A stretch of DNA of 38,718 nucleotides from Catenulisporales bacterium (GTDB lineage Bacteria; Actinomycetota; Actinomycetes; Streptomycetales; Catenulisporaceae), in contig JAEKKI010000141.1 in assembly GCA_019510485.1 (NCBI GenBank), forward strand, positions 1-38,718, written 5' to 3'. The translations under genes were made by a program, and so were the position numbers. The notes beneath the pieces were generated by a model. The model was given only the letters and a program-made list of their open reading frames with translations, was not told the origin of the DNA and did no database searches. The number at the start of each line of letters is the position of its first letter. Positions within the stretch are counted from its first letter, which is position 1. Shown piece by piece: positions 21,006-28,714 of this stretch.

Positions 21006-21792
21006 CGGCCTGCCCCAGCAACGCACCGCCGTCGATGGTCAGCGTCTCCCCGGTGATCCACGCGGCGGCGTCCGAAGCAAGAAACGCCACCGCCGAGGCG
21101 ACATCATCCGGCTCCCCGATCCGACCAAGCGGATACGTGGCGGCGACCGCGTCCTCCCGACCGGCGAACAGGCCCTCGGCCAGCCGCGTACGCACGATCG
21201 CCGGCGCGACCCCGTTGACCCGCACCTTCGGCGCCAGCTCCAGCGCCAGCTGCTTCGTCACGTGGATCAGCGCCGCCTTGCTGGCGTTGTACACCCCGAG
21301 GTTCGCCGCCACCTGGATCCCGCCGATGGAAGCGGTGTTCACCACCGCGCCGCCGTGCTCGCCCATCCACGCCTTCACCGCGAGCGAGGTCCACAGGATC
21401 GGGCCCCACAGGTTGGTGTCCAGCGTCTTGGCGAAGCGGCTCTTCTCGATGTCGATCAGCGGGCCGTACGCCGGATTGGTGCCGGCGTTGTTGACCAGGA
21501 TGTCCAGGCTGCCGAAGCGTTCGACGGCGAAGTCGACGCAGGCCCGGGCGGCCTCCTCGTCGGTCGCGTGCGCCTGGTAGCCGACGGCTGCCGTGCCGGC
21601 CGGTCCCGAGACCTGCTTCGCGGCCTCGTCGGCGTGCTCCCGCGTCCGCGACGTGAGGATGACGTTCGCGCCGCCGGCGGCCAGGGTCTGCGCGATGGCC
21701 AGGCCGATGCCGCGCGAGGCGCCGGTGACGATCGCGGTGCGGCCGGTGAAGCCGGTGAAGCCGGTGAAGCCGGTGAGTTCGGGGGTGCTCAT
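20998..21792 (-). CDS. Short-chain dehydrogenase/reductase with a GFT-repeat N-terminus
   Basis: 264 aa. The SDR core starts at residue 18 after a repeated Gly-Phe-Thr segment (8-16). TGASRGIG at 23-30, NNAG at 101-104, catalytic S155, Y168 and K172. It lacks an acidic residue after strand 2 (TSRTRE), which favours NADP. Acts in the ACAD10-like operon, possibly interconverting 4-keto- and 4-hydroxyacyl-CoA before phosphorylation (inference from lva-type pathways). Coupled to the ACAD gene by an ATGA overlap. The repeat in DNA is four 9-bp units, so the N-terminus may vary in length. Confidence 0.87.
   Translation of the reverse strand: MSTPELTGFTGFTGFTGRTAIVTGASRGIGLAIAQTLAAGGANVILTSRTREHADEAAKQVSGPAGTAAVGYQAHATDEEAARACVDFAVERFGSLDILVNNAGTNPAYGPLIDIEKSRFAKTLDTNLWGPILWTSLAVKAWMGEHGGAVVNTASIGGIQVAANLGVYNASKAALIHVTKQLALELAPKVRVNGVAPAIVRTRLAEGLFAGREDAVAATYPLGRIGEPDDVASAVAFLASDAAAWITGETLTIDGGALLGQAGA
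21742..21777. repeat. Four 9-bp tandem repeats inside an SDR gene
   Basis: GCCGGTGAA occurs three times from 21742, followed by GCCGGTGAG. On the coding (minus) strand the units encode repeated Gly-Phe-Thr just before the Rossmann core. Units are a multiple of three, so copy-number change alters protein length without breaking the frame. Confidence 0.85.
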
Positions 21793-22997
21793 ACTGCCTT
21801 CCGGTACTTGGCGAGTTCGAACTTGGCGATGGCCCGCTTGTGGACCTCGTCGGGCCCGTCGGCCAGGCGCAGCGTGCGCAGGTGGGCCCAGGCCCAGGCC
21901 AGCGGGAAGTCGTCGGTGACGCCGGCGCCGCCGTGCACCTGGATGGCGCGGTCGACGATCCGCAGCGCCATCGCCGGGGCCGCGACCTTGATGGCGGCGA
22001 TCTCGGTGCGCGCGGCCTTGTTGCCGACGGTGTCCATCATCCAGGCCGCCTTCAGCGTCAGCAGCCGGGTCTGCTCGATGTCGATGCGCGCCTCGGCGAT
22101 CCAGTCCTGGATGTTCGCCCGGTCGGCCAGCGGCCGGCCGAAGGTGACGCGCTCGGCGGCGCGCCGGCACATCAGCTCCAAGGCCCGCTCGGCCATGCCG
22201 ATGGTGCGCATGCAGTGGTGGACGCGTCCGGGGCCGAGCCGGGCCTGGCTGATGGCGAACCCCTCGCCTTCGCCCTTCAACAGATCCTCGCGCGGGACGT
22301 AGACGTCCTCGAAGAGGATCTCGGCGTGCCCTTCGCGGTCCTGGTAGCCGAACACCGGTAGCGAGCGCACGATGGTGACGCCCGGGGCGTCGATCGGCAC
22401 GACCATCATCGACTGCTGACGATGGGCCTCGGCGCCCGGGTCGGTCTTGCCCATGACGATCAGGACCTTGCAATTCTTGTGCATCGCGTTGGACGCGAAC
22501 CACTTGCGGCCGTCGAGCCGGTACCCGTCGCCGTCGCGGGTCATCGACAGCTCGATGTTCGTCGCGTCGGAGGAGGCCACGGCCGGCTCGGTCATCGCGA
22601 ACGCGGAGCGGATCTCCCCGGCCAGCAGCGGCTTGAGCCATCGCTCCTGGTGCGCGGCCGTCCCGAACAGCGTCAGCACTTCCATGTTGCCGGTGTCCGG
22701 CGCGGCGCAGTTGGTGGCCTCGGACGCCAAATGGCTGCGGCCCATGATCTCGGCCAGCGGCGCGTACTCCAGATTGGTGAGGCCGGGGCCCCACTCCGGA
22801 TGCGGGTGGAACAGATTCCACAGGCCGCGCTTCTTCGCCTCGGTCTTCAACTCCTCGATGACCGCCGGCTGGTGGTGCGGGTCTCCCGAGGCGCGCATCT
22901 GCGCCGCGTAGACCTCCTCGGCGGGGTAGACCTGCTCGTCCAGGAAGGCGAGCAGGTCGTCCTGGTAGCGCTGGGCGCGGTCGGAGAAGGCGAACAT
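21789..22997 (-). CDS. Acyl-CoA dehydrogenase, ACAD10/11 subtype
   Basis: 402 aa, full-length ACAD. Subtype-diagnostic segments: [30 protein letters not shown], and [15 protein letters not shown] in place of the usual YEGT active-site segment. These match the ACAD domain of ACAD10/11 and bacterial relatives. In those systems the flavoenzyme acts on a 4-phosphorylated acyl-CoA, eliminating phosphate to give an enoyl-CoA. First gene of the six-gene minus-strand operon. The start at 22997 lies 6 bases after a TATACC -10 with a -35 17 bases further upstream, so the message is nearly leaderless. The longer in-frame extension runs into the divergent TetR gene and is rejected. Confidence 0.9.
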   Translation of the reverse strand: MFAFSDRAQRYQDDLLAFLDEQVYPAEEVYAAQMRASGDPHHQPAVIEELKTEAKKRGLWNLFHPHPEWGPGLTNLEYAPLAEIMGRSHLASEATNCAAPDTGNMEVLTLFGTAAHQERWLKPLLAGEIRSAFAMTEPAVASSDATNIELSMTRDGDGYRLDGRKWFASNAMHKNCKVLIVMGKTDPGAEAHRQQSMMVVPIDAPGVTIVRSLPVFGYQDREGHAEILFEDVYVPREDLLKGEGEGFAISQARLGPGRVHHCMRTIGMAERALELMCRRAAERVTFGRPLADRANIQDWIAEARIDIEQTRLLTLKAAWMMDTVGNKAARTEIAAIKVAAPAMALRIVDRAIQVHGGAGVTDDFPLAWAWAHLRTLRLADGPDEVHKRAIAKFELAKYRKAV

Positions 22998-23003
22998 GGT
23001 TCC

Positions 23004-23032
23004 GGTATAGTTGAGGTCGGCGTCAAGTTCAA
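23004..23032 (-). promoter_or_regulatory. Promoter of the ACAD10-like operon
   Basis: Minus strand: -35 TTGAAC (23032-23027), 17-base spacer, -10 TATACC (23009-23004), each matching the consensus at four of six positions with ideal spacing. The ATG at 22997 begins 6 bases after the -10. The divergent TetR start is 20 bases beyond the -35. Confidence 0.6.
23011..23026. promoter_or_regulatory. Candidate TetR operator in the promoter spacer
   Basis: TTGAGGTCGGCGTCAA is an imperfect dyad (TTGA and TCAA ends; 6 of 8 arm positions pair). It lies exactly in the spacer between the -35 and -10 of the ACAD10-like operon and within the 55-bp gap shared with the divergent TetR gene, so binding would block transcription both ways. 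Confidence 0.45.
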
Positions 23033-23052
23033 GTAGAGGGACGGCGTTTCGC

Positions 23053-23691
23053 ATGGCCAAAACCGAGGTCTCTGTCACCACAACCCGGACCGAGCCGCGC
23101 AGCGCGCGCGGGATCCGGACGCGGAACGCGCTGATCGCCGCCGCCCGGGTGGTCTTCGAGCGGGACGGCTACCTGGACGCCCGGCTGGCCGACATCTCCG
23201 CCGAGGCCGGCGTCGCCTCGGGCTCGTTCTACACCTACTTCGAGGGCAAAGAGGAGATCTTCCAGGCGGTCGCCGAACAGGTCACCGAGGAGATGGTGCA
23301 CCCGCACCTGCGAGCCCGGACCGGAGTCACCGACCCGCGCGAGCTGATCGACCTGGCGAACCGCGAATACCTGCGTGCGTACCGGGAGAACGCCAAGCTG
23401 ATGGGGCTGTTCGAGCAGGTCGCGCAGGTGGACGAGGACTTCCGGAAGGTGCGGATCGAGCGCGCGAACGCCTTCGTGCGGCGCAACGCGAAGATGATCC
23501 GCGATCTGCAGGACCGGGGACTCGCCGACACCGAGCTGGATCCGCTGCTGACCGCGCACGCGCTGTCGGGGATGGTGTCCAGGATGGCGTACGTGGCGTT
23601 CGTCCAGAAGGCGCCCATGCCCTTCGAACGCCTCGTCGCCACCCTGAACCGGATCTGGGTCAACGCGTTGGGGCTGACGGCGGGAGGTTGA
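23053..23691 (+). CDS. TetR-family regulator of the acyl-CoA island
   Basis: 212 aa. Residues 24-70 hold the DNA-binding domain ([41 protein letters not shown]). The C-terminal domain contains [15 protein letters not shown], the type found with fatty-acid and acyl-CoA regulators. Transcribed divergently from the ACAD10-like operon with only 55 bp between starts, and convergent with the second ACAD operon, whose 3' end overlaps it by 32 bases. Inference: represses the island until an acyl-CoA ligand binds. The start at 23053 gives a normal N-terminus, though GAGGG is 12 bases away, so translation initiation may be weak. Confidence 0.87.
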   Translation: MAKTEVSVTTTRTEPRSARGIRTRNALIAAARVVFERDGYLDARLADISAEAGVASGSFYTYFEGKEEIFQAVAEQVTEEMVHPHLRARTGVTDPRELIDLANREYLRAYRENAKLMGLFEQVAQVDEDFRKVRIERANAFVRRNAKMIRDLQDRGLADTELDPLLTAHALSGMVSRMAYVAFVQKAPMPFERLVATLNRIWVNALGLTAGG

Positions 23692-24787
23692 CCAGCTCGG
23701 CCAACCGTCGCCGGTGCCGGGACGGACCGCCGAGGGCCAGCGAAGCGCTCTTGGCACGCTTGAGATACAGATGCGCCGGGTGCTCCCAGGTGAAGCCGAT
23801 GCCGCCGTGCATCTGGACGCACTCCTCGGCGGCTTGGACCGCGACCGTCGAGCAGTGTGCCTGAGCGACGGCTACCGCGATCGCCTGTTCGTCACCGGTA
23901 GCCGAGGCGGCGTGCCGGGCGACGGCGCGGGCCTGGGCGATCTGCACCCACAGCTGCGCCAAGCGGTGCTTGAGCCCCTGATAGGAGCCGACCGCACGGC
24001 CGAACTGGCGCCGGGTCTTCACATACTCGACGGTGAGATCCAGGCAGCGCTCGGCCAGCCCGAGCTGTTCGGAGGCCAGGACGGCTGCCGCCGCGAGCAG
24101 CGCCAGCCGAAGGGGCTCGTAGCCGATGGTCAGCAGCTCGGCCGGAGTGTCGTCGAACTCGATATCGCACAGGACGCGGGTCATGTCGAGCGAGGTCACC
24201 GGCTCGCGCCGGGCCTCGGACGCCGGCACGACGTAGATCGACCCGTCCGCCGGGACCACCAGGACGTCCGCCGGCAGCGCGTCGGCGACGCTGGTGACGC
24301 GACCGGTGAGCCGGGCTTCGTGCACCTCGGCGCTGGGCGGCCACGGCGTGACCGACAAGCTCCCGATGGTCGTCCAGTCCGGCGGCGTCGAGAACGGGAT
24401 CGCGACCGCCGCGGTCTGCTCGCCGGTGGCGATGCGCCGGAGGTGCTCGTCGGCAGCGTCTCCGGCTCCTGATTCGCGCAGCGCCAGCAGCAACGCGGTC
24501 GCCGTCAGATTGCCGAGGAACGGCACCGGCGCGACCGCCTTGCCCAGCTCCTCGGCGACGACCGCGGCCTCCCGCAACGACGCCCCGGCGCCGCCGAGCG
24601 ACTCCGGCACCACCAGCCCGGCGGCGCCGATACCAGCGCCGAGGGCCTTCCACAGATCGGCGTCGTAAGGCTCCGAGGTCCCGGTCCGGGCCAGTACCGC
24701 GGACCACGGCGCGCGCGTGGCCAGCAGGTCGGCGACCGCCGCACGCAGGTCTTCCTCTGGTTCGGAGTACAGCAGCTCGTCGCTCAC
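23660..24787 (-). CDS. Acyl-CoA dehydrogenase-like subunit lacking the catalytic Glu
   Basis: 375 aa. ACAD fold: N-terminal helices with LVVPESLGGAGASLREAAVV, and the C-terminal flavin-binding segments RRQFGRAVGSYQGLKHRLA and VQMHGGIGFTWEHPAHLYLKRA. The active-site E-G-T segment near the C-terminus is replaced by LALGGPSRHRRR, so the usual catalytic base is missing. In actinobacteria such subunits pair with a catalytic ACAD in alpha2-beta2 enzymes (for example the steroid-side-chain FadE/ChsE types). The catalytic partner is the gene immediately upstream, coupled by a GTGA overlap. Its last 32 bases overlap the convergent TetR gene's 3' end. Confidence 0.85.
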   Translation of the reverse strand: MSDELLYSEPEEDLRAAVADLLATRAPWSAVLARTGTSEPYDADLWKALGAGIGAAGLVVPESLGGAGASLREAAVVAEELGKAVAPVPFLGNLTATALLLALRESGAGDAADEHLRRIATGEQTAAVAIPFSTPPDWTTIGSLSVTPWPPSAEVHEARLTGRVTSVADALPADVLVVPADGSIYVVPASEARREPVTSLDMTRVLCDIEFDDTPAELLTIGYEPLRLALLAAAAVLASEQLGLAERCLDLTVEYVKTRRQFGRAVGSYQGLKHRLAQLWVQIAQARAVARHAASATGDEQAIAVAVAQAHCSTVAVQAAEECVQMHGGIGFTWEHPAHLYLKRAKSASLALGGPSRHRRRLAELVNLPPSAPTR

Positions 24788-25983
24788 CGGGGCAGGTCCT
24801 TCCACGGGACGTCCTTGTCCGCCCGGATCTCGCCGGGCAGGCCCAGGACGCGTTCGGCGATGATGTTCAGCAGGATCTCCGAGGTGCCGCCCTCGATCGA
24901 GTTGCCCTTGGAGCGCAGGTAGCGGTAGCCGGGGGAGCGGCCGACGAAGTCGACGGTGTCCGGGCGGCGCATCGTCCAGTCGTCGTAGCGCAGGCCCTCC
25001 TCGCCGAGCAGATCGAGTTCGAGCCCTGACACCTGCTGGTTGAGCGTCGCGAAGGCGTATTTCGCGGCCGAGCCCTCGGGCCCGGGCTGACCGGCGGCCA
25101 GTTGCGCGGACAGCCGCTGTCCGGTCAGGCGCGCGGCCTCGCCGGCCACCCACAGCTGCATCAGCCGGTCGTGCGACGCGGGATCGCGGACTTCAGGGCG
25201 GGTCCGCCAGGTCTCGGCGAGCATGCCGATCATCCCGCCTTCGCGCGGCGTGGCGCCGCCGCCGATCGCGACCCGCTCGTTCATCAGCGTGGTCTGCGCG
25301 ACCCGCCAGCCGTCGCCGACGGCCCCGAGCCGGTGCGCGTCGGGGATCCGCACGTCGGTGAGGAAGACCTCGTTGAACTCGGCCTCGCCGGTGAGCTGTC
25401 GCAGCGGCCTGACTTCCACACCCGGCGTGGTCATGTCCAGCACGAAATAGGTCAGGCCCTGGTGCTTGGGGACGTCCGGATCGGTGCGGGCGACCAGGAT
25501 CGCCCAGCGGGCCTCGTGCGCCATGGACGTCCAGACCTTCTGGCCGTTGACGACCCAGTCACCGCTGTCGCGTACCGCGCGCGTGGCCAGCGCCGCGAGA
25601 TCGGATCCGGCGCCGGGCTCGGAGAACAGCTGGCACCACACCTCCTCGCCGCACCATAGAGGTCGCAGCCAGCGCTGCTTCTGCTCGTCGGTGCCGTAGG
25701 CGAGGATCGTCGGCGCGGCCATGCCCAGGCCGATGCCGATCCGGCGCGGGTCGTTGTCCGGCGCGCCGGCTTCGGCGAACGCCCGCTCGGCGGCCGGTTG
25801 CAGACCGCGGGGCAGGGACTGGCCGCCGAGGCCCGGCGGGTAGTGCAGCCAGGCCAGGCCCGCGTCGAAGCGGGCGCGCAGGAAGTCCAGCCTGGCTGTG
25901 GTGTGCGGATCGTGTGCGGCGAGGAAGCCGCGGATCTGGTTCTCAAGGTCGTGCGGAGCGGTCGGGGCGGTCAATGGCGGCAC
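24784..25983 (-). CDS. Acyl-CoA dehydrogenase, catalytic subunit
   Basis: 399 aa. Family segments: LFSEPGAGSDLAAL, WVVNGQKVWTSMAH, and near the C-terminus SIEGGTSEILLNIIAERVLG, which carries the catalytic Glu. Oxidises an acyl-CoA to the 2-enoyl-CoA using FAD and passes electrons to ETF. Forms an operon with the downstream Glu-less subunit, so a heteromeric enzyme is likely; such pairs often act on branched or cyclic acyl-CoAs. The N-terminus is slightly short. GTG 25983 follows AAGCAAGG directly; a TTG nine bases on (25974) is a possible alternative. An ACCG-AA-CGGT dyad overlaps the likely -10. Confidence 0.88.
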   Translation of the reverse strand: MPPLTAPTAPHDLENQIRGFLAAHDPHTTARLDFLRARFDAGLAWLHYPPGLGGQSLPRGLQPAAERAFAEAGAPDNDPRRIGIGLGMAAPTILAYGTDEQKQRWLRPLWCGEEVWCQLFSEPGAGSDLAALATRAVRDSGDWVVNGQKVWTSMAHEARWAILVARTDPDVPKHQGLTYFVLDMTTPGVEVRPLRQLTGEAEFNEVFLTDVRIPDAHRLGAVGDGWRVAQTTLMNERVAIGGGATPREGGMIGMLAETWRTRPEVRDPASHDRLMQLWVAGEAARLTGQRLSAQLAAGQPGPEGSAAKYAFATLNQQVSGLELDLLGEEGLRYDDWTMRRPDTVDFVGRSPGYRYLRSKGNSIEGGTSEILLNIIAERVLGLPGEIRADKDVPWKDLPR

Positions 25984-25995
25984 CCTTGCTTTCCA

Positions 25996-26006
25996 ACCGA
26001 ACGGTA
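25996..26006. promoter_or_regulatory. Candidate operator/-10 of the second ACAD operon
   Basis: ACCGAACGGT (25996-26005) has 4-bp arms around AA, a form typical of TetR half-sites. On the minus strand TACCGT (26006-26001) overlaps it and is the best -10, 17 bases before the GTG start. The dyad differs from the one at 23011, so the same repressor need not bind both. Confidence 0.35.
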
Positions 26007-26135
26007 ACTTGTCCGCTCAGTATTGTCCCGGCGCGGGTGGTGTCAACCGGGGTGCCGCGCCGCCGACGGGCAGTTGTCCTCGGGTAGCTCGACCGTGCCG
26101 ATCAGGCTCGGGGCGGCCACCGTTCGGAGTCCTCA

Positions 26136-26166
26136 TTGGCGGCGATAGGTTCATGAGGTTTAGCGT
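26136..26166 (+). promoter_or_regulatory. Leaderless promoter of the DJ-1/PfpI gene
   Basis: TAGCGT (26161-26166) ends exactly 7 bases before the ATG at 26174. TTGGCG (26136-26141) is a possible -35 with a long 19-base spacer. The hexamer and spacing are identical to those before the genes at 2499 and 9212. Confidence 0.5.
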
Positions 26167-26173
26167 CTAGGCC

Positions 26174-26869
26174 ATGGCGAGCATTCTGATGGTTCTGACC
26201 GGTGCCGACTCCTGGACGCTGAAGGACGGCACGAAGCACCCGACCGGCTTCTGGGCCGAAGAAGTGGTGGTGCCCTACCAGGCGCTGAAGGCCGCCGGCC
26301 ACGAGGTGACAGTCGCCACGCCCGGCGGCGTGCTGCCGACCGCGGACGCCGGGAGCCTGGCGGCGGAGTACACCGGCGGCGCGGACGGCGCGAAGACCAT
26401 GCGCGAGGCCGTGGACGCGATGCCGGAGCTGAAGTCGCCGGTCGCGCTCGCGGACGTGTCCGCCGACGACTACGACGCCGTGTTCTACCCCGGCGGCCAC
26501 GGCCCGATGGAGGACCTGGCCGACGACGCCGTCTCCGGGCGGTTGCTGACCGACTCCCTGGCCTCCGGCAAGCCGCTCGCGGTGGTCTGCCACGGCCCGG
26601 CCGCGCTGCTCGCCGCGAAGAAGCAGGACGGGGCCTCGGCGTTCGCCGGCTACCGCATCGCGGCGTTCACCAACGCCGAGGAGGTTCAGGGCGGCCTGGC
26701 CGACAAGGCGAAGTGGCTGCTGCAGGACCGGCTGGAGGCCGACGGCGTGCTCGTCGACGCCGCCGCGCCGTGGACGCCGCACGTGGTGGTGGACCGGAAC
26801 CTGATCACCGGGCAGAACCCGATGTCGGCGGCGCCGCTGGCGGAGGAGCTGGTGAAGCGGCTGGGGTGA
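26174..26869 (+). CDS. DJ-1/PfpI family protein (Hsp31/glyoxalase III-like)
   Basis: 231 aa. The class-I amidotransferase-like fold shows the nucleophile elbow VVCHGPAALL with C139 and H140, an acidic residue at E29/E30 in FWAEEVVVPY, and the FYPGGHGPMEDL turn. Length and motifs fit the Hsp31/glyoxalase III branch, which converts methylglyoxal to lactate without glutathione and is linked to carbonyl stress; some relatives have protease or chaperone activity claims. Cytoplasmic. No Shine-Dalgarno site; expected to be leaderless. The next genes are aldehyde/ketone reductases, so a shared carbonyl-detoxification theme is plausible. Confidence 0.87.
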   Translation: MASILMVLTGADSWTLKDGTKHPTGFWAEEVVVPYQALKAAGHEVTVATPGGVLPTADAGSLAAEYTGGADGAKTMREAVDAMPELKSPVALADVSADDYDAVFYPGGHGPMEDLADDAVSGRLLTDSLASGKPLAVVCHGPAALLAAKKQDGASAFAGYRIAAFTNAEEVQGGLADKAKWLLQDRLEADGVLVDAAAPWTPHVVVDRNLITGQNPMSAAPLAEELVKRLG

Positions 26870-27022
26870 GCGGCGAGGAGCGGGGCCGTTTGGAACCCAC
26901 TCCACCCGGTCACTCCGATGGCCGAAACCGAAGTCGCGGCGGTGCCCCGGCCCGCTGACAGTGGCAGCGCCGGCCACGACACTGTTTGGACCAACGTCTC
27001 ATTCACTCTCCAGGAGTAATCC

Positions 27023-28042
27023 GTGTCTGTTCCCAGCCGTGAATGGCAGCTCATCGCCCGCCCGGTCGGCGAGCCCGGGCCCACCGACTTCCGCCTGCTG
27101 CGGGCCGAGGTGTCCGATCCGGGGCCGGGACAGATCCTGGTGCGCAACACCTGGCTCTCCGTCGACCCTTATATGCGGGGCCGGATGAACGACGTCCCCT
27201 CCTACATCCCTCCGTTCCAGCTCAACGAGCCGATGACCGGCGGCGCGATCGGCGTGGTGGTCGCCGCCGGACCGGGCGCGGCCGTGCCGGTGGGCGCGAC
27301 CGTCTCGCACTTCGAGGGCTGGCGCGAGTACGCGCTGCTGGACGCGACGAACATCCGGCCGCTCGACACCTCGAAGGTCCCGGCGCAGGCCTACCTCGGC
27401 GTCCTGGGCGTGACCGGCCTGACCGCCTACGTCGGCCTCACCGAGATCGCGCCGGTCAAAGAGGGCGACGTCGTCTTCGTCTCCGGGGCGGCCGGGGCCG
27501 TGGGCTCGGTCGCCGGGCAGATCGCGAAGAAGCTCGGCGCGTCGAAGGTCATCGGCTCGGCCGGCGGGCCGGAGAAGGTGCGGCGGCTGACCGAGGACTT
27601 CGGCTTCGACGCCGGGATCGACTATCGCGAGGGCGATCTGCTCGCGCAGCTGAAGAAGGCCGCGCCCGAGGGCGTCGACGTGTACTTCGACAACGTGGGC
27701 GGCGACCATCTGGACGCGGCGCTGGTGACGATGAACCTGTTCGGCCGGATCGCGCTGTGCGGCGCGATCTCCGCTTACAACGAGCGCTCGCTGCCCCCGG
27801 GGCCGCCGCACCTGCCGCTGGCCATCGGCAAGAGCCTGACCCTGCGCGGCTTCACGATCGGCCACCACATGAAGGCCTTCCCCGAGTACATCGGCAAGGC
27901 CGCCGGCTGGCTCGCCGAGGGGTCGCTGCGCGCCGACGAGACCGTCGTGGACGGAATCGAGAACGCCCTCGACGCGTTCTTCGGCCTGATGAGTGGCGCG
28001 AATACCGGCAAGATGCTGGTAAGGCTTCCCGACCGCGACTGA
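27023..28042 (+). CDS. NADP-dependent MDR oxidoreductase (CurA / leukotriene B4 dehydrogenase type)
   Basis: 339 aa. Starts REWQLIARPVGEP; also visible are NTWLSVDPYMRGRM, YLGVLGVTGLTAYVGL and FVSGAAGAVGSVAGQ (Rossmann), then GGDHLDAAL. These identify the zinc-free alkenal/one reductase group, which reduces the double bond of enones with NADPH. GTG 27023 has AGGAG 6 bases upstream. Followed 12 bases later by an atypical SDR gene and then an aldo/keto reductase, probably one operon for reducing reactive carbonyls. Confidence 0.9.
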   Translation: MSVPSREWQLIARPVGEPGPTDFRLLRAEVSDPGPGQILVRNTWLSVDPYMRGRMNDVPSYIPPFQLNEPMTGGAIGVVVAAGPGAAVPVGATVSHFEGWREYALLDATNIRPLDTSKVPAQAYLGVLGVTGLTAYVGLTEIAPVKEGDVVFVSGAAGAVGSVAGQIAKKLGASKVIGSAGGPEKVRRLTEDFGFDAGIDYREGDLLAQLKKAAPEGVDVYFDNVGGDHLDAALVTMNLFGRIALCGAISAYNERSLPPGPPHLPLAIGKSLTLRGFTIGHHMKAFPEYIGKAAGWLAEGSLRADETVVDGIENALDAFFGLMSGANTGKMLVRLPDRD

Positions 28043-28054
28043 GGATTAGACATC

Positions 28055-28714
28055 ATGCGCATCGTGATCGCAGGCGGACACGGCCAGATCGCCCTGCTTC
28101 TGACGACCCGCTTGGCGGCCGACGGCCACACCGTGCAGAGCCTGCTGCGGCGCCCGGACGGCGCCGACGACGTCGAGGCGGCCGGCGCCGAGCCGGTGGT
28201 GTTCGACCTGGAGAGCGCGACCGCCGACGAGCTGGCCGAGGTGATCCGGGGCGCCGACGCCGTGGTGTTCGCCGCCGGCGCGGGCCCGGGCAGCAGCGTG
28301 GAGCGCAAGTACACCGTCGACCTCGGCGGCTCGGTGCTGTTGGCCGACGCCGCGGAGCGGGCCGGGGTGCGGCGGTTCGTGCAGGTGTCGTCCATGGGCG
28401 CCGGCGCGCCGGCCGCCCCGGGCTCGGACCCGGTGTGGGTGGCGTATCTGGACGCGAAGACCAAGGCCGAGGACGACCTGCGGGGCCGCGACCTGGACTG
28501 GACCATCCTGCGGCCGGGCGGGCTGGTGAACACGCCCGCACTGGGTCTGGTGCACCTCGTCCCGCACACCGGCCGCGGGACCGTGCCGCGCGCCGACGTG
28601 GCGGACGTCCTCGCCGAACTGCTCGAACAGGGCGCCGCCGGCCGGCAGACCCTCGAACTGGTGTCCGGCTCCACCCCGATTCCCGCCGCCGTCGAATCCT
28701 GGAAGGGCCAGTAA
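28055..28714 (+). CDS. NAD(P)-binding atypical SDR
   Basis: 219 aa. IVIAGGHGQIALLL is the Rossmann glycine motif of the NmrA/atypical-SDR-5 group (G-x-x-G-x-x). VVFAAGAG and WTILRPGGLVN are also characteristic. The Tyr-x-x-x-Lys pair has Y in VAYLDAKTKAE. Members are often reductases or NAD(P) sensors; substrate unknown. TGAGGA precedes the start by 8 bases. Its stop overlaps the next gene's ATG (TAATG), so the two are coupled. Confidence 0.85.
   Translation: MRIVIAGGHGQIALLLTTRLAADGHTVQSLLRRPDGADDVEAAGAEPVVFDLESATADELAEVIRGADAVVFAAGAGPGSSVERKYTVDLGGSVLLADAAERAGVRRFVQVSSMGAGAPAAPGSDPVWVAYLDAKTKAEDDLRGRDLDWTILRPGGLVNTPALGLVHLVPHTGRGTVPRADVADVLAELLEQGAAGRQTLELVSGSTPIPAAVESWKGQ

Noticed and set aside
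20998-22821. 607-codon minus-strand frame apparently fusing a long N-terminus to an SDR
   Set aside because: The upstream part lies in a different frame within the ACAD gene; the SDR begins at the ATG overlapping the ACAD stop.
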